A stretch of 56,895 nt of DNA from CAYNSB01 sp964399625 (lineage in GTDB: Bacteria > Planctomycetota > Phycisphaerae > Phycisphaerales > UBA1924): positions 1-56,895 of the forward strand of contig CAYNSB010000022.1 in the NCBI GenBank assembly GCA_964399625.1. Reading direction: 5' to 3'. A program made the translations under genes and the position numbers. The notes below the pieces were generated by a model that was given only the letters and a program-made list of their open reading frames with translations, was not told the origin of the DNA and did not search any database. Every line of letters starts with the position of its first letter. The first letter of the stretch is position 1. Of this stretch, positions 43,288 through 51,796 are shown in pieces.

Positions 43288-45066
43288 ATGAAGAAGACTC
43301 AGACATGGCACCACACGCCGCTCGGTGGGGTGGTCCTATGGCTCGGGAGCATCCAGTTCGCCGTGCCCGTGCTCGTGCTCGTGGCGATCGCGCTGGGCGT
43401 GGGCACGTTCCTGGAGTCCACGCAGAACGTGCGTGTGGCGCGTCAGTACGTGTACGGATCGTGGTGGTTTCTGGGCGTCATGGCGCTGGTCTGCGTGAGC
43501 CTCATCTTTGCCGTGATCTCGCGCTATCCGTGGAAGCGCCGGCACGTCGGGTTCATCACCGTGCACGCCGCGCTGGTCACGCTGATCGGCGCGGGGTTCT
43601 GGTCGATGTTCGAGCGTGTCGAGGGCCATCTCGCCCTGCAGGAGGGCACGCAGGGCAGCATCATGGACACGGCCGAGGAGCAGATCGAGGTCCTTGAGCA
43701 CGCGGGCGGCGACTTTACCAGCCTCGATCACGCGCCGGCGCCGTCGGGCGCGGCAACGCTGACCCTCGCTGGCACGCGCGTGACGGTCCTGGAGCGCTGG
43801 GAGAACTCGCGCGAGGAGGAGACGGTCGCCGACGACAGCCCCGAGCCACTGCGTGCCATCGAGATCGCCCCGATCTCGGATCAGCGCACCGCGTGGGTGG
43901 GTGAGGAGGGCAAGGCGGGGCCGGCGCCGGTGCTCCTGGGCTTGAAGGTGCTCGTGCTTCCCGAGGGCTCGAACTGGCAACCGCCACCGCCACCCACCGG
44001 CGCCAAGGGTGAGTTCGCCTTCAGCGTCGCGGGCGGTCGGTTCCCGCTCAAGGATGCGGGGCAGGAGATCTTCCCCGGGTGGAAGATGGTCGAGGTGAAG
44101 CGGTTCGAACGAGCGGTCGTTGCGGGCGACTCGATCGCCGAGGGTCCCCAGGGATCGCCGGCCAACGTCGCGGTGCAGGTGCGCATCGCCGACGGGCGCG
44201 GCACCGTCGAGCAGCACACCGCCTTCGAGAAGTTCCCGGACATGGTCATGGGCAAGGTCGTGGAGGGCACGACAGGCTCGGGCGCGAAGCTGTCCGCTTC
44301 TGCTGGCAGCGCGCAGGAGACGCTGGTCATCTTCGGTACGGTCGCGCAGACGAAGATCGGATACATCGCGCCCGACGGGCAGACCAAGGTCGTCGAGGCC
44401 GAGGCGCGGTATCCGATGGAAGTGCAGTTCGATACACGGACGGTGACGATTCTGCGGCAGTTGGCCCGCGCACACCAGACGAACAGCGTGGTGCGCGCCC
44501 CCATCGCCAAGGACAATCGCCCGGCGTTGCTCGTGCGCGTGGGCGACGACACGAGCCTGGTCACCTTGGGGTGGAAGGCGATGGCCCACGTGCCGCTGGC
44601 GGGGGGCAAGACCGGCGTGCTGCACTTCGGACCCAAGCGCGTGCAACTGCCGTTTGTGGTTCGTCTTGCCGACTTTCGAAAGACCGACTATCCCGGCACG
44701 GACATGGCGATGGCGTACGAGTCCGATGTGGGCATCTCGCTGCCGGGCGAGCCGGAGGTCCCGTTCACGATCTACATGAACCATCCGTACGTCCACGGCC
44801 CGTGGAAGGTGTATCAGTCGGGCTTCATGGGCGAGAATCTCTCGATCTTCAGCATCATGCACGATCCTGGGTTGCCCCTGACGTACATCTCCTCGGTCGC
44901 GTTGTGCGTGGGCGTGCTGATCACGTTCTACGCCCGCTCCCTCAGCTGGGGGCACCCCGGAATTCCGATCCGTCCTGACGCAATGGAGTCCAACCATGCT
45001 TCGTCGAATCCTGTTGGTAGTGTTGTGGTCCCTGCTGCCCGGCGCGAGCCTGTCGGCAGCGCCTAG
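43288..45066 (+). CDS. resB: ResB (Ccs1)-family cytochrome c biogenesis protein
   Basis: A 592-aa membrane protein. It has TM helices near residues 15-37 (LWLGSIQFAVPVLVLVAIALG), 52-72 and 86-106, a large periplasmic domain (about residues 115-525) and a final TM helix (YISSVALCVGVLITFYA). The segments VPVLVLVAIALGVGTFLEST and GPWKVYQSGFMGENLSIFSIMHDPG are typical of System II ResB/Ccs1, which binds apocytochrome c during haem ligation. It works as a complex with CcsA (ResC), encoded overlapping at 44996. The ATG follows GGAGCGCTCC. The gene is located among many cytochrome genes that need this pathway. Confidence 0.85.
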   Translation: MKKTQTWHHTPLGGVVLWLGSIQFAVPVLVLVAIALGVGTFLESTQNVRVARQYVYGSWWFLGVMALVCVSLIFAVISRYPWKRRHVGFITVHAALVTLIGAGFWSMFERVEGHLALQEGTQGSIMDTAEEQIEVLEHAGGDFTSLDHAPAPSGAATLTLAGTRVTVLERWENSREEETVADDSPEPLRAIEIAPISDQRTAWVGEEGKAGPAPVLLGLKVLVLPEGSNWQPPPPPTGAKGEFAFSVAGGRFPLKDAGQEIFPGWKMVEVKRFERAVVAGDSIAEGPQGSPANVAVQVRIADGRGTVEQHTAFEKFPDMVMGKVVEGTTGSGAKLSASAGSAQETLVIFGTVAQTKIGYIAPDGQTKVVEAEARYPMEVQFDTRTVTILRQLARAHQTNSVVRAPIAKDNRPALLVRVGDDTSLVTLGWKAMAHVPLAGGKTGVLHFGPKRVQLPFVVRLADFRKTDYPGTDMAMAYESDVGISLPGEPEVPFTIYMNHPYVHGPWKVYQSGFMGENLSIFSIMHDPGLPLTYISSVALCVGVLITFYARSLSWGHPGIPIRPDAMESNHASSNPVGSVVVPAARREPVGSA

Positions 45067-46702
45067 CTCCGACCCGGGTGTCTCTCGCCTGGGCGAGATC
45101 GCGGTGCAGGAGGGCGGGCGCGTCATGCCGCTGGAGGCGTACGCGCAGCGCCTGGCGGTCGAGCTCACCGGGCGCACGCGCTGGTCCTCGAACGGCCCCG
45201 AGGGCTATACGAATCGGGAGCCCACGGAGCTGCTGCTGGACATCATGTTCCGCGGGCAGCAGATGATCGCGAGCAAGCTGATCACGATCGAGGACAAGCC
45301 GTTCAAGCGCGCCGCGGGGCTGGACCCCGAGCGCCGGTTCTTCTCGCCCGCGGAGCTGGCCAGCGCCAAGGGCATCAACGAGTTCCTGGCGAGGTTCGAT
45401 GAGGCGCGATCGGCCGATCCGCAGGCCTCTCCCACGCGCGAGCAGCGGAAGGCCCTGGAGATCCGCAGCGCGGCCAACCGCGTCGCCGGGCTCGTGTCGG
45501 GCGAGATGATCCCGATCATTCCGCCCGCCGCGGGCGCGAAGGAGAGGACCTTCCGGCGTGCCAGCGCGCAGAGCGCGGACCCCGGGGCCGAGGCTGTGCA
45601 GCAGGCATGGGCTGCGATCGGGAAGGCCCACGCCGCGGGCACGTCGATCTCGTCGGGCGTGGAGCAGTTGGAGAGGGCGATCGCCGCTCTGGGCGCTCTT
45701 GATTCGGCGCAGGCGCGCGGTGTCCGCCTCGAGGTGTTCTACGACCGGCACCATCCGTGGAGGATGACCGCGGCCTTCTACGGGCTGGCGATCGTGCTGT
45801 TCGGCGTGTCGCGACTGATCCTAAAAAGGCCGCTCACGCTGCTCGCGCTCCTGTGCACGGGCGTGGGCATCGCGGAGCACCTGCTGGGGATCGGGCTGCG
45901 TGTGGCGATCCTGGGGCGAGCGCCGGTGAGCAACACGTACGAGGCGCTGCTGTGGATGGGCCTGGTGGGCATTGGCGTGGGCCTGGTGGCGCAGCTCCTG
46001 AACAAGCGCAAGGGGTGGTACCTGTTCGCGGGCGTGTGCGCCGCGCTCATCTCGGTCATCTTCGCGGGCATGGTGCCGCTCACCGATCGCACGAACTCGC
46101 TGCCGGCGGTGCTCCGCAGCAACTTCTGGCTGACGATCCATGTGCTGACGATCGTCGCGAGCTACGGCGTGCTCGCCGTCGCGTCCGTGCTCGGGCACGC
46201 GTACCTCATCAAGGACGTGCTGCTGGGCTGGCGCGACGAGCACTCGGCCAAGCGATCGGCCGCGCTCGTCGTGCAGACGTATCGCACGATCCAGGTCGGG
46301 CTTGTGCTGCTCACCGCGGGGACGATCCTGGGCGGAGTGTGGGCGGCGGAATCCTGGGGTCGGTTCTGGGGATGGGACCCGAAAGAGACCTGGGCGCTCA
46401 TCAGCATCCTGATCTACTTTGCCGTGCTGCACGCGCGATACGTGCGCTGGCTGAAGGACTTCGGGCTCGCCGCCGCCGCGGTGCTGGGGCTCGTGGTCAT
46501 CGTGTGGACGTTCTACGGCGTGAACTACGTGATGGCGACGGGGCTGCACAGCTACGGGTTCGGCTCGGGCGGCGAGGTGTACGTCGGACTGTGGGCCCTG
46601 GCGGAGCTCGCGTTCCTTGCGATCTGTGCGCTGCGGTACCGCGCCCTCAAGCCCAAGAGCGAGTCGATCCCCAGCGGACAGCCGGCACGCCCCGCGGCGT
46701 GA
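44996..46702 (+). CDS. ccsA: CcsA (ResC)-family cytochrome c haem lyase subunit
   Basis: A 568-aa protein with a signal-like N-terminal helix and periplasmic region (about residues 1-245), then about eight TM helices. The haem-binding WWD signature ESWGRFWGWDPKETWALIS, together with conserved histidines (FWLTIHVLTIVASYG; TGLHSYGFG), defines CcsA/ResC, which carries haem across the membrane and ligates it to apocytochrome with ResB. Its start ATG follows GGAGTCCAACC and lies 71 bases inside the end of resB in another frame, an unusually long overlap that implies coupled translation. A terminator follows at 46739-46766. Completes the System II apparatus for the cluster. Confidence 0.9.
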   Translation: MLRRILLVVLWSLLPGASLSAAPSSDPGVSRLGEIAVQEGGRVMPLEAYAQRLAVELTGRTRWSSNGPEGYTNREPTELLLDIMFRGQQMIASKLITIEDKPFKRAAGLDPERRFFSPAELASAKGINEFLARFDEARSADPQASPTREQRKALEIRSAANRVAGLVSGEMIPIIPPAAGAKERTFRRASAQSADPGAEAVQQAWAAIGKAHAAGTSISSGVEQLERAIAALGALDSAQARGVRLEVFYDRHHPWRMTAAFYGLAIVLFGVSRLILKRPLTLLALLCTGVGIAEHLLGIGLRVAILGRAPVSNTYEALLWMGLVGIGVGLVAQLLNKRKGWYLFAGVCAALISVIFAGMVPLTDRTNSLPAVLRSNFWLTIHVLTIVASYGVLAVASVLGHAYLIKDVLLGWRDEHSAKRSAALVVQTYRTIQVGLVLLTAGTILGGVWAAESWGRFWGWDPKETWALISILIYFAVLHARYVRWLKDFGLAAAAVLGLVVIVWTFYGVNYVMATGLHSYGFGSGGEVYVGLWALAELAFLAICALRYRALKPKSESIPSGQPARPAA

Positions 46703-46738
46703 CACGTCTTTGATTTCCTCCTCTTTCCCCTCGGTGTG

Positions 46739-46766
46739 GCCCGCCAACGCGGGCTGCACTCTTTTT
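46739..46766 (+). terminator. Intrinsic terminator after ccsA
   Basis: GCCCGC (46739-46744) pairs with GCGGGC (46749-46754) around a CAAC loop; a run of five T ends at 46766. It lies about 37 bases after the ccsA stop, in front of convergent minus-strand genes. Confidence 0.6.
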
Positions 46767-46807
46767 GATGGATGGGTTGCGCACGCCCCCGCGATCCGGC
46801 GGGGTGT

Positions 46808-47242
46808 TCATGCGATGGAGTCTGCCAGAGCGCACAGCCGCTGGTAGTACACCTCCACATCGAGGGCCAGCAGCGTTGCGCCGAACGCCTCGCAATCGGC
46901 CGATTCCACGATGTCGCCGTAGTTCACGGTCGGGATGTGGTACGCGACGATGAGCGGAAGCGCATCGTCGCGCCCCTCGAACGCGGGATGGACCCACACG
47001 CAGAAGCCCTCGCGGGGGTGCTCGCCCAGCGGCTCGGCGTGCGCGAACTCACCCTTCTGCAGGCCCGAGGCATCGAACCGCAATCCGACGGGATAACGCA
47101 CGATCTCGCGATCCTCAAGAATCTCGATGATCGAGAGCGCGTCGATCACCGGCCCGTGCCGCTCGCGAGCCCGGCGCGCTCGATCGAGCACGTGCTCGCG
47201 CAAGGCGATCCGTCCGTCGTGCTCGTTGGGTGCGTGATCCAC
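46808..47242 (-). CDS. Hypothetical protein (144 aa)
   Basis: A soluble 144-aa protein beginning MDHAPNEHDGRIALREHVLD and containing a SIIEILEDREIVRYPVGLRF segment and an acidic C-terminus. No motif or known domain is recognised, and there is no signal peptide or membrane helix. It lies just downstream of the octahaem cytochrome gene on the same strand, 24 bases after it, so it might be the last gene of the minus-strand respiratory operon or an unrelated gene sharing the transcript. Function is unknown. Confidence 0.6.
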   Translation of the reverse strand: MDHAPNEHDGRIALREHVLDRARRARERHGPVIDALSIIEILEDREIVRYPVGLRFDASGLQKGEFAHAEPLGEHPREGFCVWVHPAFEGRDDALPLIVAYHIPTVNYGDIVESADCEAFGATLLALDVEVYYQRLCALADSIA

Positions 47243-47266
47243 TCGCGGGATCCTATCGCGAGCGAT

Positions 47267-48790
47267 TCACTTCTTGTCTGGTGACGGGTTGCCACCATCG
47301 GCCTTGGGCGCGGGCTTGGGCTCTGCCTTGGGGAGTGGGGGGGCGTCGGCGTGCTCGTACCGCTTGCGGAAATCCTCGATTGCCTGCTTGCGGGCCGCGG
47401 CCTCCGCGGGGTCCATCTTGCCCAGGAACCACTTGTGATCGTCCGAGTTGAGGACCTCGTCGAGTTTGGCCTTCAGGTCCGCCGCGGCCTTGGCTCGCTT
47501 GGGGTCCGTGCTCGTGAGGTTCTCGTCCACGAGCTTGCGGAGCTGGGGAACCATTTCCGCGTAGAACTTCTTGGCGACCTCGTACGTGCCGTGCCAGTGC
47601 GAGTAGTCCGGGGCCATCATCGAAGCGCCGTGGCGCGCCCGGCGCCCCTCGTGGTGCCAGAGTTCGTACCACACGAAGTCCAGCTCGTTGCTGAACTGCA
47701 CGGGGTTCAGCAGCGGCTTGGCGAGCGTGTACAGCTCCTTGCCCGGGGCGGCGTACTTCGTGTTGTAGAGCTCGATCAGGGCGTCGTACTGCGTGTAGAA
47801 GTTGCCCACCCACAGCGCGTCGTGGCAGTTGATGCACACGTCCGTCATGTTCTTGCGGCGCGTCTGCCACGGGATGTTCGCGCCGGGCAGCCCCAGCTTG
47901 GCGTCCGCGGCCTCGGGACGGATGGAGATCTCCGGGCGGTTGTTCCATGAGATGCGCAGGCCCACGTCGTGCGTCACAGGCTGCTTGCGCGTGGCGGACA
48001 TATGGCACGTGGCGCACGTGGGGGCGAAGAAGTAGTCCTCGCCCACGACCCACTTCGGGTTGTCGAGGTTCATCTTCGGGAAGTTCGCGAAGAACGCCGC
48101 CCCGTGCTTGGATTCGCCGTAGATCTCTTTCTGCGGGTGGTCTGGGCCCAGGTGGCACTTGCCGCAGGTGTCCGGGTAGCGGGCCTGCGCCGCGCTGAAG
48201 GCGTGCGTCGAGTGGCAGGCGTTGCACGACCCCTCGGACCCGTCGGGATTGATCCGTCCGATGCCCGAGTTCGGCCACGTCGTGGGATCGAGCTTGCCCT
48301 GGGCGGCGACCTTCACCTCCGCGCCGTGGCACTGCCAGCATCCGCTGACCGCCGCCGCGGACACGCCGCCCGGGTGCGCGGGCGTCTTGAACCCGTGGTT
48401 GCCTTCGACCACCTCGGCGAGCGTGTTGTCCAGCGAGCCGAGGATGCGCCCGGCCTTGGCGTGGCGCGACGCGCTGAACTCCTCGACCTCCTTGGAGTGG
48501 CAGCGGGCGCAGTCCTTGGGCGTGACAAGCACGGCGATCGTCTGCCCGTAGTGCACGATCGCGTCCGAGTCCGCCTGGTTGGCGCTGTGGCACTCAAAGC
48601 ACCCGACGTTCGCGCGGAAGTGCTTGCTCGATCCCCATTGTTGATAGAGCGCGGGGCTGTGCTCCTTGTGGCACGCGACGCACTGGCGCGTCTGCTCGGA
48701 GAGCTCGCGCGGACCGAACGCCTGTCCGGCCGCGATCGACAGCGGGAGCGTGCAGATGAGCAGAGCGCCGCCTGTTCTCAGGGTGTTCAC
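47267..48790 (-). CDS. Octahaem cytochrome c of the hydroxylamine oxidoreductase (HAO) family
   Basis: A 507-aa exported protein with eight CxxCH motifs (CVACH, CFECH, CARCH, CWQCH, CNACH, CGKCH, CATCH, CINCH). It has the HAO-family segments GIGRINPDGSEGSCNACHST, CGKCHLGPDHPQKEI, YGESKHG and APTCATCHMSAT, plus a signal peptide (LLICTLPLSIAAGQ). Family members either oxidise hydroxylamine or, lacking the cross-linking tyrosine, reduce nitrite or hydroxylamine. A tyrosine lies in a conserved-looking segment after the last haem (MMAPDYSHWHG), but only an alignment can tell if it is the P460 tyrosine. The GTG at 48790 follows AGGAGGCACCC, 20 bases after NrfD. It closes a five-gene Hmc-like operon. 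Confidence 0.88.
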   Translation of the reverse strand: MNTLRTGGALLICTLPLSIAAGQAFGPRELSEQTRQCVACHKEHSPALYQQWGSSKHFRANVGCFECHSANQADSDAIVHYGQTIAVLVTPKDCARCHSKEVEEFSASRHAKAGRILGSLDNTLAEVVEGNHGFKTPAHPGGVSAAAVSGCWQCHGAEVKVAAQGKLDPTTWPNSGIGRINPDGSEGSCNACHSTHAFSAAQARYPDTCGKCHLGPDHPQKEIYGESKHGAAFFANFPKMNLDNPKWVVGEDYFFAPTCATCHMSATRKQPVTHDVGLRISWNNRPEISIRPEAADAKLGLPGANIPWQTRRKNMTDVCINCHDALWVGNFYTQYDALIELYNTKYAAPGKELYTLAKPLLNPVQFSNELDFVWYELWHHEGRRARHGASMMAPDYSHWHGTYEVAKKFYAEMVPQLRKLVDENLTSTDPKRAKAAADLKAKLDEVLNSDDHKWFLGKMDPAEAAARKQAIEDFRKRYEHADAPPLPKAEPKPAPKADGGNPSPDKK

Positions 48791-48810
48791 GGGTGCCTCC
48801 TGTGCGGGCT

Positions 48811-50049
48811 TCAGCGAGCGGGCGCGGGCGGGACGATGTCCATCGGGTCGTAGGGCCGATCGAACGCGAGACGTCCCGACAACACCGGGATGGTCACGCG
48901 GACGAGGATGGTGAACAGGAGGAGCCCGAACGCGGCGATGCCGGCCGACACCAGCCATTCGTTGGTCGTCGGGCGATACTCCACGATCTCGCCCAGCGGC
49001 GTGGGAACGAAGGCGGGGATCACCAGCCCCATGCCCTTCTCGATCCACACGCCCGTGATCATCATGGCGCACGCGAGGTTGAGGAACCGGTGCGTGCGGG
49101 AGAGGGGCAGGCAGAGGATGATGAGCCCGCCCAGGTTGAGCGCGATCGCGGACCAGATCCAGGGCACGAGCGCGTGCCGTCCCTCGAGCCCGAAGAACAG
49201 GTAGCGAGCGCTGGCGACGTGCGCCGAGTCGGTGTAGAACTCGGTGAACGCCTCGGAGATGAGCAGGAACATGCTCGCGGCCATGGCGACGCGAACGATG
49301 TTCCTCAGCGTCATCAGCGCCTTCTCGGGCACTTTGTAGTCGGTGTGACGGGCGATGACCTGCAGGGCGATGATGAGGATCGAGGGGCCGGCGGCGAAGG
49401 CGGACGCCACGAGGCGCGGCGCGATGACCGCGGAGTTCCAGAAGGGGCGCCCGCCCAGCCCGCAGTAGAGGAACGCCTCGACGAGCTGCGTGCTGAACGC
49501 CCACACGATCGCGACGAACACGAACGGGATGTAGAACAGCTTGCTGGGTTGGCGCCGGCGGTAGGCGCAGTAGATCAGGTACCCGCAGATGTGCAGGTTG
49601 AGCGCGAGGTAGCCGTTGAGCGAGATCACATCCCAAGTGAGCATCGAGATGGGGAAGTTGAACCGCAGCATCATGTGGTGGAACCGGTCCGGGCGGCCCA
49701 GATCGACCACGACGAACAGCAGCGACACGACGATCGCCGAGACCGCGAAGAGCTGGGCGAAGATCACCAGGTCGCTCAGCTCCTTGTTGCGGTAGATGTA
49801 GACGGGGATGACCATCGTCGCCGCCGCTGCCGCCATGCCCACGAAGAACGCGAAGTTCGCGATGTACAAGCCCCACGAGACCTGGTCCGTCATGCCTGTG
49901 AGGCCCATGCCATGAACGAACTGCTTGCAGTACGCGTTGAGCCCCGCGAGCGCGACAACCGACAGCGCGAACATCCACACGTAGTAGATCGTCGGTCCGA
50001 CGAACGACAGTCGGAAGCAGCGGTACAGGAAGGTCAGGTACTGCCTCAC
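48811..50049 (-). CDS. NrfD/PsrC-family quinone-interacting membrane subunit
   Basis: A 412-aa integral membrane protein with about ten TM helices. WGLYIANFAFFVGMAAAAATM, VVDLGRPDRFHHMM and LFFGLEGRHALVPWIWSA are NrfD/PsrC signatures; these subunits bind menaquinol/menaquinone and link it to a Fe-S partner. The start is a GTG at 50049 overlapping the Fe-S protein's TGA, as is usual in such operons. No haem-binding motifs are seen. It likely passes quinol electrons to, or receives them from, the four-cluster Fe-S protein and the periplasmic cytochromes in the operon. Confidence 0.92.
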   Translation of the reverse strand: MRQYLTFLYRCFRLSFVGPTIYYVWMFALSVVALAGLNAYCKQFVHGMGLTGMTDQVSWGLYIANFAFFVGMAAAAATMVIPVYIYRNKELSDLVIFAQLFAVSAIVVSLLFVVVDLGRPDRFHHMMLRFNFPISMLTWDVISLNGYLALNLHICGYLIYCAYRRRQPSKLFYIPFVFVAIVWAFSTQLVEAFLYCGLGGRPFWNSAVIAPRLVASAFAAGPSILIIALQVIARHTDYKVPEKALMTLRNIVRVAMAASMFLLISEAFTEFYTDSAHVASARYLFFGLEGRHALVPWIWSAIALNLGGLIILCLPLSRTHRFLNLACAMMITGVWIEKGMGLVIPAFVPTPLGEIVEYRPTTNEWLVSAGIAAFGLLLFTILVRVTIPVLSGRLAFDRPYDPMDIVPPAPAR

Positions 50050-51119
50050 GCGAGCCCTCCTGACGCGTCACGGCCCGCGAGCACTGTGGCGCCCGGTCCT
50101 TCGTGGATGCCCATCGAGGCGGCGATCGCGCGTGCCTCGGGATCGATCGAGTTGGGGTACCGCTCGTCGAAGTAGTAGACGAAGCGGGGCAGCGTGCCAA
50201 CCTCCTCTTTGAGCACGAACACGCGTTTGCTCTTGAGGATGTGCGACACCTCGCTGTTCGGATCCAGCACGTTGCCGAACTTTCGTGCCCCGGTGGGGCA
50301 CGCCTCGAGGCACGCGGGCAGCTTTCCATCGCGCGTGCGGTGCAGGCAGAAATGGCACTTCTCCACGACACCCTTGGGGCGGGGGCGGTTGGAGAGATAG
50401 CCCATGTTGGGGTTCAGGCGTTCGGAGGGCACCTTGGGCGTCGCGAAGTTGAATCGACGTGCCCAGTAAGGGCACGCCGCTTCGCAGTACCGGCACCCGA
50501 TGCACCAGTCGTAATCGATGACGGTGATGCCGTCCGGGTCCTGCCAGGTTGCCTCCACCGGGCAGACCTTGACGCAGGGTGGGTTCGCGCACTGGTGGCA
50601 CTGCACGGGCATGTAGAAGTGGTGCTCGTCGGGCACTGTCGCCCGCTCGTAGTGGTGGTCTCCCTTCTCGACGTCCAGCGTTCCCCTGGGCATCTCGATC
50701 ACGCGGATGTACTGGATCTCGGGCGCCCGGCTCTGGTTGTTCTCCTCCACGCAGGCGTGCACGCACTTGCGGCAGCCGATGCAACGGCTCAGGTTGAGCG
50801 CATAGACGAACTCCACGCCGTTCATCGCGCGCACATCTCGCACCTCGGGGCGAACCTTGTAGCGCTTCTCGACCTCCCGGGAGATTCGGGCGAGCGCTTC
50901 CTCCATGTCCTTGGGCGTCATCTCCTTGTAGTGCTTCTGCAGGAACTTCTGGATCGTGAACTCGTCCTCGTCCTTGAGCTCGCGCAGGGGGGACAGCGCC
51001 GCCGCGATCGCCGCAAGCCCGCCCGCCACCGCGACGCCCGAGCGCAGGAAGCTGCGGCGCGTCACGCGAGGGGTCTGGGGCTCGCCGGCCGACTTGCCCT
51101 CCCAGATGCGGATGTTCAT
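50046..51119 (-). CDS. TAT-exported four [4Fe-4S]-cluster ferredoxin-like protein
   Basis: A 357-aa protein with a twin-arginine signal (RVTRRSFLRSGVAVAGG) and four cysteine clusters of the DMSO reductase/HmcB/NrfC type: CIGCRKCVHAC, CHQCANPPCVKVCP, CIGCRYCEAACP, and CHFCL...CLEACP. It faces the periplasm and relays electrons between the NrfD-type membrane subunit and multihaem cytochromes. Its start overlaps the tetrahaem cytochrome stop by 4 bases (ATGA) and its stop overlaps the NrfD start. The four-cluster layout with NrfD and a large multihaem protein resembles Hmc and Qrc complexes of sulphate reducers; the combination here with an HAO-like protein is different. Confidence 0.92.
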   Translation of the reverse strand: MNIRIWEGKSAGEPQTPRVTRRSFLRSGVAVAGGLAAIAAALSPLRELKDEDEFTIQKFLQKHYKEMTPKDMEEALARISREVEKRYKVRPEVRDVRAMNGVEFVYALNLSRCIGCRKCVHACVEENNQSRAPEIQYIRVIEMPRGTLDVEKGDHHYERATVPDEHHFYMPVQCHQCANPPCVKVCPVEATWQDPDGITVIDYDWCIGCRYCEAACPYWARRFNFATPKVPSERLNPNMGYLSNRPRPKGVVEKCHFCLHRTRDGKLPACLEACPTGARKFGNVLDPNSEVSHILKSKRVFVLKEEVGTLPRFVYYFDERYPNSIDPEARAIAASMGIHEGPGATVLAGRDASGGLA

Positions 51120-51796
51120 GGCGTGCCTCCTGCGCCGGTGGGCGCGGCGGGGCGGGAGTAGCGGCGCAGCGGCGCATGCTTGCCCTCGGGCTCGGGCTCG
51201 CGTGTCTGATCGCCCATCCGCAGGGTGCTGGGCCCGGGCAGGGGCGCCAGGGGCTTGTACGCGGGGGAGTGCGGGTCGTGGCACTCGTTGCACTTGAGGC
51301 GCACCTGGCGGCCGGTGCTCGCGTCCCACGATCCGGTGGTCTTCCCGTGCGTTCCGTTCTCCCAATCGCGGAACACGGTGCCGTGGCAGTTGGAACACAG
51401 GCGGGGCGCCTCGCCGAAGCCGATGAGCGTGCCGTTGTGCAGGACGAGTTTGTCCCGGTCGGCCCCATCATGGCAGTTCAGGCATCGCGTGTTCATCCCG
51501 TGGCGGAGCACGACGTCCTTGTGCTGCACGGCGACACGCTCCTGGTCCGGCGTGGGAGCGAATAGGCGGTGGCACTCGCTGCACGGGCGAGCGATGCCGT
51601 TCACCATGGCTTGCGACGCATCCGCGAGCGGGGCACGCCACGGCCCCGGGCGAACGTCTTCCTTTGGGACGAGCCGCACCTCGCCGCGGGGGATGTCGGC
51701 CTTGGGCGACGCCAGCACCAGCCAGGCGCCGACCGCCACGAATGCGGGGCCCACGAGCCACAGCACCAAGGCGGAAGGTGGTCTTGCCGCGTTCAT
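51116..51796 (-). CDS. Membrane-anchored tetrahaem c-type cytochrome
   Basis: A 226-aa cytochrome with an uncleaved-looking N-terminal helix (ALVLWLVGPAFVAVGAWLVL) and four CxxCH motifs: CSECH, CLNCH, CSNCH and CNECH. Histidines and a KDVVLRHGM segment between the motifs may provide distal ligands. It is the second gene of the Hmc-like operon; the start overlaps the preceding 15-haem gene and its stop overlaps the Fe-S protein gene (both 4-base ATGA overlaps). Such small tethered cytochromes usually pass electrons between the quinone module and soluble or larger cytochromes. A precise orthologue is not identified. Confidence 0.85.
   Translation of the reverse strand: MNAARPPSALVLWLVGPAFVAVGAWLVLASPKADIPRGEVRLVPKEDVRPGPWRAPLADASQAMVNGIARPCSECHRLFAPTPDQERVAVQHKDVVLRHGMNTRCLNCHDGADRDKLVLHNGTLIGFGEAPRLCSNCHGTVFRDWENGTHGKTTGSWDASTGRQVRLKCNECHDPHSPAYKPLAPLPGPSTLRMGDQTREPEPEGKHAPLRRYSRPAAPTGAGGTP

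Noticed and set aside
48791..50371. Extension of the octahaem cytochrome frame upstream across NrfD
   Set aside because: The extension is antisense-like Arg/Pro-rich sequence lying in frame over the NrfD gene; the GTG at 48790 with AGGAGG and a signal peptide marks the real start.
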